From Paenibacillus vini (lineage in GTDB: Bacteria; Bacillota; Bacilli; Paenibacillales; Paenibacillaceae), in NCBI RefSeq assembly GCF_018403325.1, contig NZ_BOSL01000003.1:62001-126000 (forward strand): a DNA stretch of 64,000 bases. Direction: 5' to 3'. A model generated the notes under the pieces. That model was not told where the DNA came from. It made no database searches and worked only from the letters and a program-made list of their open reading frames with translations. Position numbers and translations under genes: made by a program. Positions 33,615 to 44,207 of this stretch are shown here, piece by piece. Within the stretch, counting starts at the first letter, position 1. Every line of letters begins with the position of its first letter.

Positions 33615-35717
33615 GTGGCGGATTCACTCGTCATCGTGGAGTCGCCTGCCAAGGCGAAGACGATTGGCAAATATTTAGGGAGCAAATACATCGTGAAAGC
33701 TTCAATGGGTCATGTGCGTGATTTGCCCAAAAGCCAAATCGGGGTTGAAGTCGAGAACGACTTCAGTCCAAAGTATATAACTATAAGAGGAAAAGGTTCC
33801 GTCTTAAAGGAATTGAAGGATGCCAGTAAGAAAGTCAAAAAAATCTATCTGGCGGCTGACCCCGATCGCGAAGGTGAAGCGATAGCCTGGCATTTGGCCC
33901 ATGTCCTGGACGTGGACCAGACGGAGACCTGCCGAGTCGTGTTCAATGAAATAACGAAGCAGGCCGTTAAGGATGCTTTTAAGACCCCGCGCAAGATCAA
34001 CATGGATTTGGTCAATGCCCAGCAGGCACGACGGATTTTGGATCGCCTGGTCGGTTACAAAGTTAGTCCGCTTCTCTGGAAGAAAATCAAGAAAGGCATG
34101 TCGTTCGGGCGTGTTCAATCCGTTGCGTTAAAGATCGTGTTGGACCGTGAGAACGAAATTTCCGAATTTGTGCCGGAAGAATACTGGAGCATTACGACAA
34201 AACTTAAAACGGACGATACTTCGTTCGAAGCAAAATTTCACAAATTTAATGGCGAAAAGCTGGAGCTAAAGAATGAACAGCAGGTTCAAGATGTTTTGAA
34301 ATCGATTGGGGAGTCTGCGTTCAGTGTCACCGAAGTGAAGGAGAAGGAACGTTTAAGACATCCTGCCGCTCCTTTTACGACCAGTTCCCTGCAGCAGGAA
34401 GCCGCGCGCAAGCTGAATTTCCGCGCCGCCAAAACGATGTCGGTCGCCCAACAGCTTTATGAAGGCGTCGATCTGGGCAAAGAAGGCACTGTCGGTTTGA
34501 TTACCTATATGCGTACAGATTCGACGCGGATTGCCTCTTCAGCCCAGGAAGAAGCCAAAGAATATATAACGGGTAAGTTCGGCGATGATTATGCTCCTGA
34601 ATCCCCGCGTCAATATTCCAAAAAGGCAGCCAGCGCCCAGGATGCGCATGAAGCGATCCGTCCTACCTCTGCGTTGCGCGACCCTGAGTCGGTCAAAGCG
34701 TTTACGAGTAGGGATCAATTCAGGTTGTATAAATTGATTTGGGAGCGTTTTATGGCCAGCCAAATGGCATCTGCAGTCTTGGACACGATGTCGGTTGATA
34801 TTGCCGCAGGAGATGCCATTTTCAGAGCTGTCGGTTCGAAAGTCCGTTTTCCCGGGTTCATGAAGGTTTATGTAGAAGGCAATGACGACGGCACGACGGA
34901 TGATAATAAATTTCTGCCTCCTCTTCATAAAGGAGAACAGCTCATATTAGAAGAAATCGAGCCGAAACAACACTTTACCCAACCGCCGCCGCGCTATACC
35001 GAGGCGCGTCTGGTCAAGACGCTGGAGGAACTCGGCATCGGGCGTCCGAGTACGTACGCACCGACCTTGGAGACGATACAAAAGCGCGGGTATGTTGCAA
35101 TTGAAGAAAAGAAGTTTGTGCCAACTGAATTAGGCGAACTCTTAATCGAGCAAACGGAGCAGTTTTTCCCCGAAATACTCAACGTGGAGTTTACCGCCAA
35201 TATGGAAGAAGACCTTGACCATGTCGAAGAGGGCTCCGAAGATTGGGTACGGGTGCTCGGCGAGTTTTATGAATCGTTCGAAAAACGGTTGCGTGTGGCC
35301 GAGGAAGAAATGAAAGAAGTCGAGATCGAAGATGAGGTTTCGGATGAAATCTGCGAGAAATGCGGTAAGCCGCTCGTGTATAAGCTTGGCCGATTCGGTA
35401 AGTTTCTGGCCTGCTCGGGATTTCCCGACTGCCGCAACACAAAGCCGATCATCAAGGATATCGGAGTAACTTGTCCGAAATGCAAGGAAGGTCACGTCGT
35501 CGAACGCCGCAGCAAGAAAGGCAGAGTGTTCTACGGCTGCGACAAATATCCGGAATGCGATTTTGTTTCCTGGGATAAGCCTTCACCGAAACCGTGCCCG
35601 AAATGCGGCTCACTGGTGGTGGAGAAGCGGAACAAGCAAGGGGGCAAGCTTCAATGTACCTCTTGTGATTTCGTGGAGCAAATTGAAGAGCAGGACGATG
35701 ATGCGGCGGAAGAATAG
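33615..35717 (+). CDS. topA: DNA topoisomerase I
   Basis: 700 residues from GTG 33615 behind GAGAGGAGG. The Toprim domain ([29 protein letters not shown]) is followed by the catalytic domain with the active Tyr (about residue 297) in [13 protein letters not shown]. At the C-terminus (about 578-700) are three zinc-ribbon-like repeats with CxxC pairs: CEKCGKP, CPKCKEG and CPKCGSL. It relaxes negative supercoils. It is complete and of normal length. Confidence 0.98.
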   Translation: MADSLVIVESPAKAKTIGKYLGSKYIVKASMGHVRDLPKSQIGVEVENDFSPKYITIRGKGSVLKELKDASKKVKKIYLAADPDREGEAIAWHLAHVLDVDQTETCRVVFNEITKQAVKDAFKTPRKINMDLVNAQQARRILDRLVGYKVSPLLWKKIKKGMSFGRVQSVALKIVLDRENEISEFVPEEYWSITTKLKTDDTSFEAKFHKFNGEKLELKNEQQVQDVLKSIGESAFSVTEVKEKERLRHPAAPFTTSSLQQEAARKLNFRAAKTMSVAQQLYEGVDLGKEGTVGLITYMRTDSTRIASSAQEEAKEYITGKFGDDYAPESPRQYSKKAASAQDAHEAIRPTSALRDPESVKAFTSRDQFRLYKLIWERFMASQMASAVLDTMSVDIAAGDAIFRAVGSKVRFPGFMKVYVEGNDDGTTDDNKFLPPLHKGEQLILEEIEPKQHFTQPPPRYTEARLVKTLEELGIGRPSTYAPTLETIQKRGYVAIEEKKFVPTELGELLIEQTEQFFPEILNVEFTANMEEDLDHVEEGSEDWVRVLGEFYESFEKRLRVAEEEMKEVEIEDEVSDEICEKCGKPLVYKLGRFGKFLACSGFPDCRNTKPIIKDIGVTCPKCKEGHVVERRSKKGRVFYGCDKYPECDFVSWDKPSPKPCPKCGSLVVEKRNKQGGKLQCTSCDFVEQIEEQDDDAAEE

Positions 35718-35756
35718 GCATAAGAAAAAGAACAGCATGATCTGGGGGGATTTAGC

Positions 35757-37076
35757 GTGGCAGATACAAATAGGGTGACCGTCATCGGCGCAGGGCTTGC
35801 CGGCAGCGAAGCTGCCTGGCAGCTCGCGAGCCGGGGCGTGCCCGTGACTTTATATGAAATGCGCCCGGTGGTGAAGACGCCGGCGCATCACACTGACAAA
35901 TTTGCGGAGCTCGTATGCAGTAATTCGCTGCGTGCGAACGGCCTCACTAACGCGGTAGGCGTATTAAAAGAAGAAATGCGGATGCTGAACTCGCTCGTTC
36001 TGGGATCGGCAGACCGTAATGCCGTGCCAGCGGGGGGAGCTCTAGCCGTCGACCGGGACGGCTTTTCCGGCGAGATTACCAGAACGCTCCATGAGCATCC
36101 GCTCGTGGAGGTTGTGAATGAAGAGATTACTGAAATCCCGCAGGAAGGCATCGTGATTATCGCGACGGGTCCGCTAACTTCACCGGCACTATCCGAGCAG
36201 ATCCGCAGCCTGACCGGGGAAGACTACTTTTATTTCTATGATGCGGCCGCTCCGATCGTGGAGAAGGACTCGATCGATATGGATAAGGTGTATCTGGCTT
36301 CGCGTTACGATAAAGGAGAAGCCGCTTATCTCAATTGCCCGATGACGGAGCAGGAATTCGACGCTTTTTACGAAGCGTTGATCACAGCCGAGGTTGCACA
36401 ACTGAAGGAATTTGAAAAAGAAGTCTATTTCGAGGGCTGCATGCCGATCGAAATCATGATGCGCCGGGGCAAGCAAACGGCGCTATTCGGCCCGATGAAG
36501 CCGGTTGGCCTTGTAAATCCCCACACGGGCACATTGCCGCACGCCGTAGTACAATTGCGTCAGGACAATGCGGCCGGAACACTTTACAATCTGGTGGGCT
36601 TCCAGACCCATTTGAAGTGGGGGGAACAGAAACGGGTATTTTCCATGATTCCCGGTCTGGAGAATGCTGAATTTGTCCGTTATGGGGTTATGCACCGCAA
36701 TACCTTTATCAACTCGCCGAAGCTGATGGAGCCGACGTATCAATTGAAAAAGCGTCCGACCCTCTTTTTCGCCGGTCAAATGACGGGCGTGGAAGGTTAT
36801 GTGGAGTCTGCTGCTTCCGGCTTGATCGCCGGGATCAACGCCGCCAATGCGTTTAGAGAACAAGAAGGCATCGTTTTCCCGGAAGATACGACACTCGGCA
36901 GCATGGCGCGCTATATCACGACCGCCGATTTCCAACATTTTCAGCCGATGAACGCCAACTTCGGTTTGTTCCCGAAACTGGATAAGCGGTACCGCAAAAA
37001 GGCTGAGAAAAACGAGGCGCTTGCTCATCGCGCGCTGGACAGTTTGCGTTCTTTTATAGACGGTAAGGGGTTATAG
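35757..37076 (+). CDS. trmFO: tRNA (uracil-54-C5)-methyltransferase, folate/FAD-dependent
   Basis: 439 residues, GTG 35757 after GGGGGAT. The N-terminal dinucleotide-binding motif [19 protein letters not shown] binds FAD, followed by [24 protein letters not shown], typical of TrmFO/Gid. [20 protein letters not shown] lies near the C-terminus. It makes m5U54 in tRNA using methylene-tetrahydrofolate. In B. subtilis xerC (codV) comes next; here hslV follows directly. Confidence 0.97.
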   Translation: MADTNRVTVIGAGLAGSEAAWQLASRGVPVTLYEMRPVVKTPAHHTDKFAELVCSNSLRANGLTNAVGVLKEEMRMLNSLVLGSADRNAVPAGGALAVDRDGFSGEITRTLHEHPLVEVVNEEITEIPQEGIVIIATGPLTSPALSEQIRSLTGEDYFYFYDAAAPIVEKDSIDMDKVYLASRYDKGEAAYLNCPMTEQEFDAFYEALITAEVAQLKEFEKEVYFEGCMPIEIMMRRGKQTALFGPMKPVGLVNPHTGTLPHAVVQLRQDNAAGTLYNLVGFQTHLKWGEQKRVFSMIPGLENAEFVRYGVMHRNTFINSPKLMEPTYQLKKRPTLFFAGQMTGVEGYVESAASGLIAGINAANAFREQEGIVFPEDTTLGSMARYITTADFQHFQPMNANFGLFPKLDKRYRKKAEKNEALAHRALDSLRSFIDGKGL

Positions 37077-37145
37077 AGCCAAGTTGAAACATAGCCTAGT
37101 AAAGGCAGATCTTGAGTAAAAACGTAAAGGAAGGAAGCGGTATCC

Positions 37146-37688
37146 ATGGTTCCTAGTTTTCATGCTACCACGATTTGCGCCGTCCGTCAGAACGGTAAGG
37201 GAGCGATCGCCGGAGATGGACAGGTTACATTCGGCGAGAGCGTCGTCATGAAGCAGACAGCGAAAAAGGTCCGCCGGCTGTATAGAGGTCAAGTACTTGC
37301 CGGCTTTGCCGGCTCGGTGGCGGATGCGATCACGTTGTTTGAAAAATTCGAAGGCAAGCTGGAAGAGCATCACGGAAATCTTCAGAGAGCCGCTGTAGAG
37401 CTTGCTAAAGAGTGGAGACAGGACCGCGTGCTCCGTAAGCTGGAGGCGCTCCTGATCGTAATGGATAAGACCGGCATGCTACTGATCTCAGGCGGCGGAG
37501 AAATCATCGAGCCCGATGATGATGTGCTGGCCATAGGCTCAGGGGGGAACTTCGCCTTGTCGGCTGCCCGGGCGCTCAAACGCCATGCATCGCAGCTGGA
37601 AGCAAAGGATATAGCCCGTGAAGCGCTCCAGGTCGCTTCGGAGATTTGCGTATATACTAACGGCAACATTATTGTCGAAGAACTGTGA
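37146..37688 (+). CDS. hslV: ATP-dependent protease HslV (ClpQ/CodW) peptidase subunit
   Basis: 180 residues, ATG 37146 after AAGGAAGG. Ntn hydrolase with [27 protein letters not shown], where Thr8 corresponds to the E. coli HslV nucleophile. It has a seven-residue N-terminal extension like CodW of B. subtilis, in which an N-terminal Ser is reported to be used. Here the residue after Met is Val, so processing to Thr8 or another nucleophile must be considered. It forms a complex with HslU, encoded 17 bp downstream. Confidence 0.97.
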   Translation: MVPSFHATTICAVRQNGKGAIAGDGQVTFGESVVMKQTAKKVRRLYRGQVLAGFAGSVADAITLFEKFEGKLEEHHGNLQRAAVELAKEWRQDRVLRKLEALLIVMDKTGMLLISGGGEIIEPDDDVLAIGSGGNFALSAARALKRHASQLEAKDIAREALQVASEICVYTNGNIIVEEL

Positions 37689-37705
37689 TCGGGGGGACGT
37701 AACCT

Positions 37706-39112
37706 ATGTCAAACGGGAATTTAACGCCGAGACAAATTGTTGCTGAACTGGATAAATATATCGTGGGACAGAAGCAGGCGAAGAAGTCCGTTGCAGTGGC
37801 ACTCCGCAATCGCTACCGCCGCAGCCTGCTCAGCGAAGATGTCCAGGATGAAATCGTACCGAAGAACATTCTGATGATCGGACCCACCGGTGTGGGTAAA
37901 ACAGAAATTGCCCGTCGTCTGGCCAAGCTTGTAGGCGCCCCTTTTATTAAGGTGGAGGCAACGAAGTTTACGGAAGTCGGCTATGTGGGGAGAGACGTGG
38001 AGTCCATGGTGCGGGACCTCGTCGAAATTGCTATTCGGACCGTCAAGCTGGAGCGGACGGAGAAAGTGAAGGATAAGGCGGAGGAACTGGCGAATGAACG
38101 GCTGGTCCAAATTCTCGTGCCATCGGAAAGTAAATCCAAGAACACCCGCAATCCGTTCGAAATGCTGTTCGGAAACCAGAATGCGAACGATAATAAAACA
38201 ACGCAAGATACCCCTGAAGAAGACAGCAATTTGACGGAACGCCGCCGTCAGGTCCGATTCAAGCTATTGGCCGGGCAACTGGAGAATGATATCGTCGAGG
38301 TCGAGGTTGAAGATAACTCTCCGACAATGATGGATATGTTTGCCGGGCAAGGAAACGATCAGATGGGGATGAATATGCAGGAGATGTTCGGAAGCCTGCT
38401 TCCACGTCGAACGAAGAAAAGAAAGCTGTCCATCAAGGAAGCACGGAAAGTGTTGACCCAGGAAGAAGCTTCCAAGCTGATCGACCAGGATGATCTTACC
38501 CAGGAAGCGGTGGAACGTGCCGAACAGTCCGGCATTATTTTCATTGATGAAATCGACAAAGTAGCAAGCAAAGGCCAAGGCTCCGGACCGGATGTATCCC
38601 GTGAAGGGGTGCAGCGTGACATATTGCCGATTGTGGAAGGGTCTACGGTAATGACGAAATACGGGCCGGTCAAAACGGACTATATTCTCTTTATTGCCGC
38701 TGGCGCTTTTCATGTCGCCAAACCATCGGATCTTATCCCCGAGCTTCAGGGGCGTTTCCCGATCCGGGTGGAATTGGGCAGTTTGTCGTTGGAGGATTTC
38801 GTATCGATTTTGACGGAGCCCAAAAACGCCCTGACCAAGCAATATATCGAGCTGCTGCGGACGGAAGAGATTGAGATCGAATTCTCTCCCGAATCCATTC
38901 GGGAAATCGCAGCTATCGCGGCCAACGTTAATGCGAATACGGAGAACATCGGAGCGAGAAGGCTTCATACGATTTTGGAAAAACTACTTGAGGATTTGTC
39001 ATTCGAAGCTCCGGAGCTAACGTTGGATAAAATGACGATTACCCCCGAATATGTGCGTGAGAAGCTTGGGGACATTGCCAAGGACAGAGATTTAAGCCAG
39101 TATATTCTGTAA
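37706..39112 (+). CDS. hslU: HslU (ClpY/CodX) AAA+ unfoldase
   Basis: 468 residues, ATG 37706. [20 protein letters not shown] at the N-terminus, Walker [17 protein letters not shown] (about residue 57), the gating motif [14 protein letters not shown], an I domain with a charged insert (about 140-260), Walker [11 protein letters not shown] (about 277), and sensor/arginine finger in [15 protein letters not shown]. It feeds substrates into HslV. In B. subtilis codY comes next; here a terminator and the flagellar operon follow. Confidence 0.98.
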   Translation: MSNGNLTPRQIVAELDKYIVGQKQAKKSVAVALRNRYRRSLLSEDVQDEIVPKNILMIGPTGVGKTEIARRLAKLVGAPFIKVEATKFTEVGYVGRDVESMVRDLVEIAIRTVKLERTEKVKDKAEELANERLVQILVPSESKSKNTRNPFEMLFGNQNANDNKTTQDTPEEDSNLTERRRQVRFKLLAGQLENDIVEVEVEDNSPTMMDMFAGQGNDQMGMNMQEMFGSLLPRRTKKRKLSIKEARKVLTQEEASKLIDQDDLTQEAVERAEQSGIIFIDEIDKVASKGQGSGPDVSREGVQRDILPIVEGSTVMTKYGPVKTDYILFIAAGAFHVAKPSDLIPELQGRFPIRVELGSLSLEDFVSILTEPKNALTKQYIELLRTEEIEIEFSPESIREIAAIAANVNANTENIGARRLHTILEKLLEDLSFEAPELTLDKMTITPEYVREKLGDIAKDRDLSQYIL

Positions 39113-39147
39113 TCGGGACCTGTTATTCTGTTCACTTTGATTTTTTT

Positions 39148-39189
39148 AAGGCCGTAAGACCCAAGTAATTTGGGTTTTACGGCCTTTTG
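39148..39189. terminator. Bidirectional terminator after hslU
   Basis: AAGGCCGTAAGACCCA (39148-39163) pairs with TGGGTTTTACGGCCTT (39171-39186, one G-U), with T-runs on both sides. Confidence 0.92.
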
Positions 39190-39510
39190 TCATTATTACT
39201 ACTAAATCGATTGAAATTATAAAATTTGAAATTGTGTCGAGATAACTCGAAAAAATTGAAAAATTTTCAAAAAGTGCAAAAAATATCGCTAATTTCGTCA
39301 AAGATAGTGCTTTTTTCTTATTGTAATAAAATCCAATCTCCATGAAACTTAGGATATATGACATTCTATACTTTTATTCTACATTAGGACGTTTGAAAGA
39401 CATGAAATATGAGATTATTGTCGAAAAAAGAGGAATTGTTTAGGGAGTCGTTGAATACGTATTTCTAGTGATTTTGGATTTTTGGATTTGTTTTTTAGGG
39501 GGGCAGCTAA
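39190..39510. other. AT-rich region upstream of the flagellar operon
   Basis: About 320 bp without a gene, very AT-rich, with runs of A and T that could form an UP or curved element. TATACT at 39366 is a possible -10, with a weak TGAAAC 18 bp upstream. I see no clear sigma-D site. The fla/che promoter probably lies here. Confidence 0.4.
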
Positions 39511-39918
39511 ATGCAATTATTGAATGGTATCGGATTCCAGCGGCTGGAATCAGCAATACAGGCAGCCAATCTTAGGCAGGGGGTTCTTGCCAATAATATC
39601 GCTAATGTGGACACCCCTTATTTCAAACGATCTAGCGTATCTTTTGAAAGCCTTTTGCAAGACCAGATAAACGATTCGACTCCGACTTTGGAAGGACGGC
39701 GCACAAACGCAAAACATTTCGACATAGGTCTATCGTCCCGCTTAAAGGAACCGGCAGTGCTGACGGATCGGTCAACCGCTATGAACAACAATGAGAACAA
39801 TGTAGATATTGAAAGCGAAATGACGCAATTGGCGGAAAACCAGCTTCGCTACAATGCCTACATAGAACAGGTCAACTACCAAATTAAAATGAAGCGCACT
39901 GCATTGGAAGGGAGATAA
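39511..39918 (+). CDS. flgB: Flagellar basal-body rod protein FlgB
   Basis: 135 residues, ATG 39511 behind GGGGGG. The start LNGIGFQRLESAIQAANLRQGVLANNIANVDTPYF is the proximal rod signature (NNIANVxTP), and the C-terminus VDIESEMTQLAENQLRYNAYIEQ fits the rod amphipathic helix. It forms the proximal rod. First gene of the fla/che operon. Confidence 0.97.
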   Translation: MQLLNGIGFQRLESAIQAANLRQGVLANNIANVDTPYFKRSSVSFESLLQDQINDSTPTLEGRRTNAKHFDIGLSSRLKEPAVLTDRSTAMNNNENNVDIESEMTQLAENQLRYNAYIEQVNYQIKMKRTALEGR

Positions 39919-39924
39919 TCGATT

Positions 39925-40374
39925 TTGAAAATCAGCAATAGTTTCAGTATCAGCGCTTCGGCATTGACGGCTCAACGCCTACGGATGGATGTCATCTCCT
40001 CCAATATCGCCAACGCAGAAACCACTAGAGCTCAAGTAGTGGACGGCAAGGCGGTTCCGTACCGCCGCAAAATGGTGGTCATGTCCCCGATGAAGACAGA
40101 ATTTGGACAGGCTCTGAATTCCGCGATGGGAACCACCACCTCCAGTCAAGGGGTTAAAATCACGCAGATCAAGGAAGATGCGGCCCCGTTCAAACCGGTA
40201 TACAACCCGAGTCATCCCGATGCGGACAGCGAAGGATATGTATATATGCCTAATGTGGACACGTTGAAAGAGATGGTGGATGTTATTTCCGCCTCCCGCT
40301 CGTATGAAGCTAACGTCACAGCATTGAATGCCACGAAGGCTATGATGACGAAAGCACTTCAAATCGGGAAATAG
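39925..40374 (+). CDS. flgC: Flagellar basal-body rod protein FlgC
   Basis: 149 residues, TTG 39925 nine bases after GGAAGGGAGA. Motifs SASALTAQRLRMDVISSNIANAETT and GYVYMPNVDTLKEMVDVISASRSYEANV are diagnostic for FlgC. Rod subunit exported by the flagellar type III system. It is separated by 6 bp from flgB. Confidence 0.97.
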   Translation: MKISNSFSISASALTAQRLRMDVISSNIANAETTRAQVVDGKAVPYRRKMVVMSPMKTEFGQALNSAMGTTTSSQGVKITQIKEDAAPFKPVYNPSHPDADSEGYVYMPNVDTLKEMVDVISASRSYEANVTALNATKAMMTKALQIGK

Positions 40375-40404
40375 AAATTCATAAGGAGTTAGGAGTGTTG
40401 ATCT

Positions 40405-40713
40405 TTGATTCAGGCAATGAACTTTAATACTTTAAAGTCAGTAGACAGCGTCGTCGCACCGAGTAAACCGGTTGCTCCCACCCCTGCGGAGTCCATGAAG
40501 GAATTCAGCTCATACTTGAGCAATGCTTTGGACGGAGTAGCTGCACAAGAGAAGAACGTGGCAGCCATGAATAATAAATTTCTGCTTGGTGAAGTAAGCG
40601 CGGATCAAGTAATGATCGCTTCGGAGCAAGCCATGTTAAGTTTGCAGTTGACTACGCAAGTAAGAAATAAAGTGATAGAAGCTTATCAAGAGATAATGCG
40701 TACGCAAATTTAA
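40405..40713 (+). CDS. fliE: Flagellar hook-basal body protein FliE
   Basis: 102 residues from TTG 40405; the ATG at 40417 is an alternative. FSSYLSNALDGVAAQEKNVA and the C-terminal VMIASEQAMLSLQLTTQVRNKVIEAYQEIMRTQI are the standard FliE region. It joins the MS-ring to the rod. It follows flgC and precedes fliF. Confidence 0.96.
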   Translation: MIQAMNFNTLKSVDSVVAPSKPVAPTPAESMKEFSSYLSNALDGVAAQEKNVAAMNNKFLLGEVSADQVMIASEQAMLSLQLTTQVRNKVIEAYQEIMRTQI

Positions 40714-40745
40714 TAAAATTAGCATGCTTCGGATGAGGTGACGTT

Positions 40746-42332
40746 GTGAATGAAAGAATTGCCCAGTATCGGGATAAATTGACCGGGTACTGGAACCATT
40801 TCAGCAAGAAACAAAAAACATTACTTATTTCTACGATAGCAATCATTCTGTTAGCGGTGATTCTTCTAACGATCCAATTTTCCAAAACGGAATATGAAGT
40901 CGCCTTTACGGGTCTGGACTCTACGGATGCGGCAGGGATCATTAATCACCTGGAATCGAGCGGAATTCCTTATAAGCTTGGTGCGGACGGAACGAGCATT
41001 TCCGTTCCCAGCAAAGAAGCATCCCGCGTCAAAGTGGACGTCGGTTCGCAAGGAATCGTCCAGAACGGTTCTATCGGTTGGGAAGCTTTTAATGAAAGCT
41101 CGTCTCTGATCGGGATGACTGACAATGAATTCGGAGTGAAATACAAAAGCGCGTTGAACGGTGAGATCGAACAGCTCTTGAAGAGGATGCAGGGGGTTCA
41201 AGACGCAAAGGTATTGATTAACTTACCGACAGAGAATGTGTTTGCCAGCCCTGATGAACAAGAAAAAGCATCCGCTTCTGTCGTTGTAACATTCAAGCCG
41301 GGATATCGTCCGAATCAGGAAGCGGTTGATGGATATTTTAATCTCGTCAAAACTTCGGTGCCGAATCTGCCGGTTGAGAACATTTCGTTGTCTTCCAGCG
41401 ATGACACGGTACTGCTGCCTACAGGGCAGGGCGGTCAGATCGGCTCGCTGACTACGGCTGTGCAAGAAAATATGGCTCTTCAGAAAAAGTTCGAGAGCGA
41501 CGTAAAACAAAGCGTCAGACAGTTCCTGGCTAAATTGATGGGACAAGACAAAGTGGAGGTCTTGGTTACTTCCAAACTCAACTTTGACCAGATTAGCCAA
41601 AAGGAAAATTTGGTAACCCCCGTTGATACCGAGAATATGAAGGGTATCGAGATCAGTGCCCAAAAAATTCAGAAAAGCTATACCGGAGAAGGAAGTCCTG
41701 ATAGCGGCGTAGCGGGTACCGGGGAAACGGATGTATCCAACTATCCTGGAACGGATACGCAAAGCGGAGGTTCGTCTTCGGAGGAATCATCATCCACCAT
41801 CAATTACGAGGTCAACCGAATTACCAAGGATATTGTGGCCAGTCCTTACGTTATAAAAGATTTAACCATTAACGTAGCAGTTGAACCACCAGATGGACAA
41901 CAAACTTTAGACCCGGCGACTCAAACGGCGATCGAGAACATTTTGACCAACATTGTCGGATCGTATCTTGCAGATTCCGGTACTACTTATACAGACGCTG
42001 ATTTAGAGAAGAAAGTTTCTGTTTTCTCTCAAGCTTTTCATAATCCGGATACTAAAGCTTCCGGTCTGAGCCTTTCCAGCCCGCTGGTATGGGGCGTCGG
42101 AGCCGCGGCATTGCTGGCAATTGCGGGTATCGTATTCTTGTTAATCCGCCGGAAAGGCAAAAAAGAAGAGGTGGAAGAAGAAATCCCGATGCCGCTTACG
42201 CCGGAGTTTCCTTCCATTAACTTGGAAACTGTCACAAACGAGAACCAAGTGCGCAAACAGCTGGAGACGCTGGCCAAGAAGAAGCCGGACGAATTCGTCA
42301 ACTTGCTTCGCACCTGGCTGGCTGACGAATAG
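40746..42332 (+). CDS. fliF: Flagellar MS-ring protein FliF
   Basis: 528 residues, GTG 40746 after GAGGTGA. Two membrane segments (about residues 25-43 and 440-462) bracket the periplasmic ring-building motifs. Motifs include FTGLDSTDAAGIINHLE and NEFGVKYKSALNGEIEQLLKRM, then a Ser/Thr-rich spacer (SGGSSSEESSS) and YEVNRITKDIV. The cytoplasmic C-terminus (VRKQLETLAKKKPDEFVNLLRTWL) binds FliG. It forms the base on which export gate and C-ring assemble. Confidence 0.97.
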   Translation: MNERIAQYRDKLTGYWNHFSKKQKTLLISTIAIILLAVILLTIQFSKTEYEVAFTGLDSTDAAGIINHLESSGIPYKLGADGTSISVPSKEASRVKVDVGSQGIVQNGSIGWEAFNESSSLIGMTDNEFGVKYKSALNGEIEQLLKRMQGVQDAKVLINLPTENVFASPDEQEKASASVVVTFKPGYRPNQEAVDGYFNLVKTSVPNLPVENISLSSSDDTVLLPTGQGGQIGSLTTAVQENMALQKKFESDVKQSVRQFLAKLMGQDKVEVLVTSKLNFDQISQKENLVTPVDTENMKGIEISAQKIQKSYTGEGSPDSGVAGTGETDVSNYPGTDTQSGGSSSEESSSTINYEVNRITKDIVASPYVIKDLTINVAVEPPDGQQTLDPATQTAIENILTNIVGSYLADSGTTYTDADLEKKVSVFSQAFHNPDTKASGLSLSSPLVWGVGAAALLAIAGIVFLLIRRKGKKEEVEEEIPMPLTPEFPSINLETVTNENQVRKQLETLAKKKPDEFVNLLRTWLADE

Positions 42333-42343
42333 AGGTGAACGCA

Positions 42344-43360
42344 TTGTCAAAATTAAATTCCCAGGGATTAAGCGGAAGGCAAAAAGCGGCAATATTGCTG
42401 ATTACGCTTGGTCCGGAAGTTTCTGCTCAAATATTCAAACATTTGCGCGAAGAGGAAATCGAGCAGCTTACGCTTGAGATCGCCAATGTGCGCAAGGTAG
42501 ACAGCACCGAGAAGGACATGATCATGGCGGAATTTCACCAGATCTGTCTTGCTCAGGAATATATCACGCAAGGCGGCATTACGTACGCGAAGGAAATTTT
42601 GGAGAAAGCGTTGGGCCAATCCAAGGCGATCGACATTATCAACCGTTTGACTGCAACCTTGCAGGTTCGCCCATTCGATTTTGCACGCAAAGCGGATCCG
42701 AACCAAATCTTGAACTTCATTCAGAACGAAAATGCTCAGACGATCGCTCTCGTCTTATCTTACCTCCAGTTCGAGCAGGCAGCGGTCATTCTTTCCTCGC
42801 TGCCTCAGGAGAAGCAGGCGGAAGTGGCGAGAAGAATCGCCGTGATGGACAGCACCTCGCCGGAAGTCGTATCCCAAGTGGAACGTGTACTGGAACAGAA
42901 GTTGTCCGCAACGGTAACTCAGGATTATACAAGCGCCGGCGGTATCGAGGCCATCGTACAAATCCTGAACGGTGTCGACCGGGGGACGGAGCGTACGATT
43001 CTGGACTCCTTGGAAATTCAGGATCCGGAGCTTGCGGAAGAGATCAAGAAACGGATGTTTGTCTTCGAGGATATCGTCAACATCGACAACCGTTCCATTC
43101 AACGGATCATCCGCGACATCGAAAATGCGGATTTGCAGCTTGCGCTTAAGGTTGCGAGTGAAGAAGTCCGCGAAGCGGTATTCCGCAACATGTCTAAGCG
43201 GATGTCCGATACATTCAAGGAAGAAATGGAATTTATGGGTCCTGTTCGGCTGCGTGATGTTGAAGAAGCTCAGACCCGTATCGTAGCTACCATCCGCAGA
43301 CTGGAAGATGCCGGAGAGATTATAATCGCCCGCGGCGGAGGAGATGACATTATTGTCTAA
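42344..43360 (+). CDS. fliG: Flagellar motor switch protein FliG
   Basis: 338 residues from TTG 42344, seven bases after GAGGTG; the in-frame GTG 42335 lies inside that ribosome binding site. Core motifs are GRQKAAILLITLGPEVSAQIFKHL, EHPQ-like NENAQTIALVLSYL, and the C-terminal torque domain FVFEDIVNIDNRSIQRIIRDIEN with its charged residues. It couples the stator to the C-ring. It overlaps fliH by 17 bp. Confidence 0.97.
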   Translation: MSKLNSQGLSGRQKAAILLITLGPEVSAQIFKHLREEEIEQLTLEIANVRKVDSTEKDMIMAEFHQICLAQEYITQGGITYAKEILEKALGQSKAIDIINRLTATLQVRPFDFARKADPNQILNFIQNENAQTIALVLSYLQFEQAAVILSSLPQEKQAEVARRIAVMDSTSPEVVSQVERVLEQKLSATVTQDYTSAGGIEAIVQILNGVDRGTERTILDSLEIQDPELAEEIKKRMFVFEDIVNIDNRSIQRIIRDIENADLQLALKVASEEVREAVFRNMSKRMSDTFKEEMEFMGPVRLRDVEEAQTRIVATIRRLEDAGEIIIARGGGDDIIV

Positions 43361-44207
43361 TTTGATCAAAGTATCCCAATACGTGCCGGTAGACATCCTT
43401 AAACAGCTAAACTTAGCCAAAACGTATGAGACTTATGAGGAACAGCGATCAGATGAGGCGGCTTCGGGAGAGGTTCAGGAGGATATCCGGTCCACTCATG
43501 ACGAGGCTGCCGAAGAAGCAAGACAACAGATGCTGACCGATGCCAAAGAATTTGCCGAAAGTCAGGTCAGAGCCGCTTCGGAACAGGCCGAGCAAATGTT
43601 GGCCGAGGCCAGAGAGCAAATCGAAGCGTGGTGGAATGAGCGCAGGGAACAGGATGAGCATCTGGTGGAAGCCGTGAAATCCGAAGCGTTCAATGAAGGC
43701 TATGAAGAAGGTAAGCTGCAGGCAGAGGAAACGCTGCAGGCAAAAATAGAGGAAATGATGGCGGAAGCGAGCTCTGTTCTCGAACAAGCTTATTTAGAGA
43801 AAGAACGGATCATTCAGGAAGCGGAACCGTTCCTGGTGGAACTGAGCTGCGCGATTGCCGAGAAAATTATCGACAAGCAATTAGATCTCGAACCGGATTA
43901 TACGGTGGATTTGATCAAGCAGAGCTTGTCCCGCAAGCGGGAGCAGGGGATTTTGACATTATGCGTGGCGCCTTCCCAGTTTGCCTTCGTGCAAGCCGCA
44001 AGGGAAGAACTGAGTCTAGTCATCGACTCTCAAGCCGAATTGCAAATCTTGCCGGATCCGACCGTACAGGATCGAGGCTGCGTAATACGATCTTCCTTCG
44101 GAAGCGTGGATGCCAGAATCGATACGCAACTGACGGAGATCAAAAAAGAGCTGTTGCGCATTTCGCGCCAGGCCGAGGAACGGGGATTGCCGAATGACGA
44201 ACATTAA
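43344..44207 (+). CDS. fliH: Flagellar assembly protein FliH
   Basis: 287 residues, ATG 43344 within the fliG end, suggesting translational coupling. A long Glu/Ala-rich helical middle with coiled-coil character (about 40-150) is followed by a FliH/HrpE C-terminal domain (FLVELSCAIAEKIIDKQLDLEP). It regulates the FliI ATPase and delivers it to the export gate. It overlaps fliI by 14 bp. Confidence 0.93.
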   Translation: MTLLSNLIKVSQYVPVDILKQLNLAKTYETYEEQRSDEAASGEVQEDIRSTHDEAAEEARQQMLTDAKEFAESQVRAASEQAEQMLAEAREQIEAWWNERREQDEHLVEAVKSEAFNEGYEEGKLQAEETLQAKIEEMMAEASSVLEQAYLEKERIIQEAEPFLVELSCAIAEKIIDKQLDLEPDYTVDLIKQSLSRKREQGILTLCVAPSQFAFVQAAREELSLVIDSQAELQILPDPTVQDRGCVIRSSFGSVDARIDTQLTEIKKELLRISRQAEERGLPNDEH

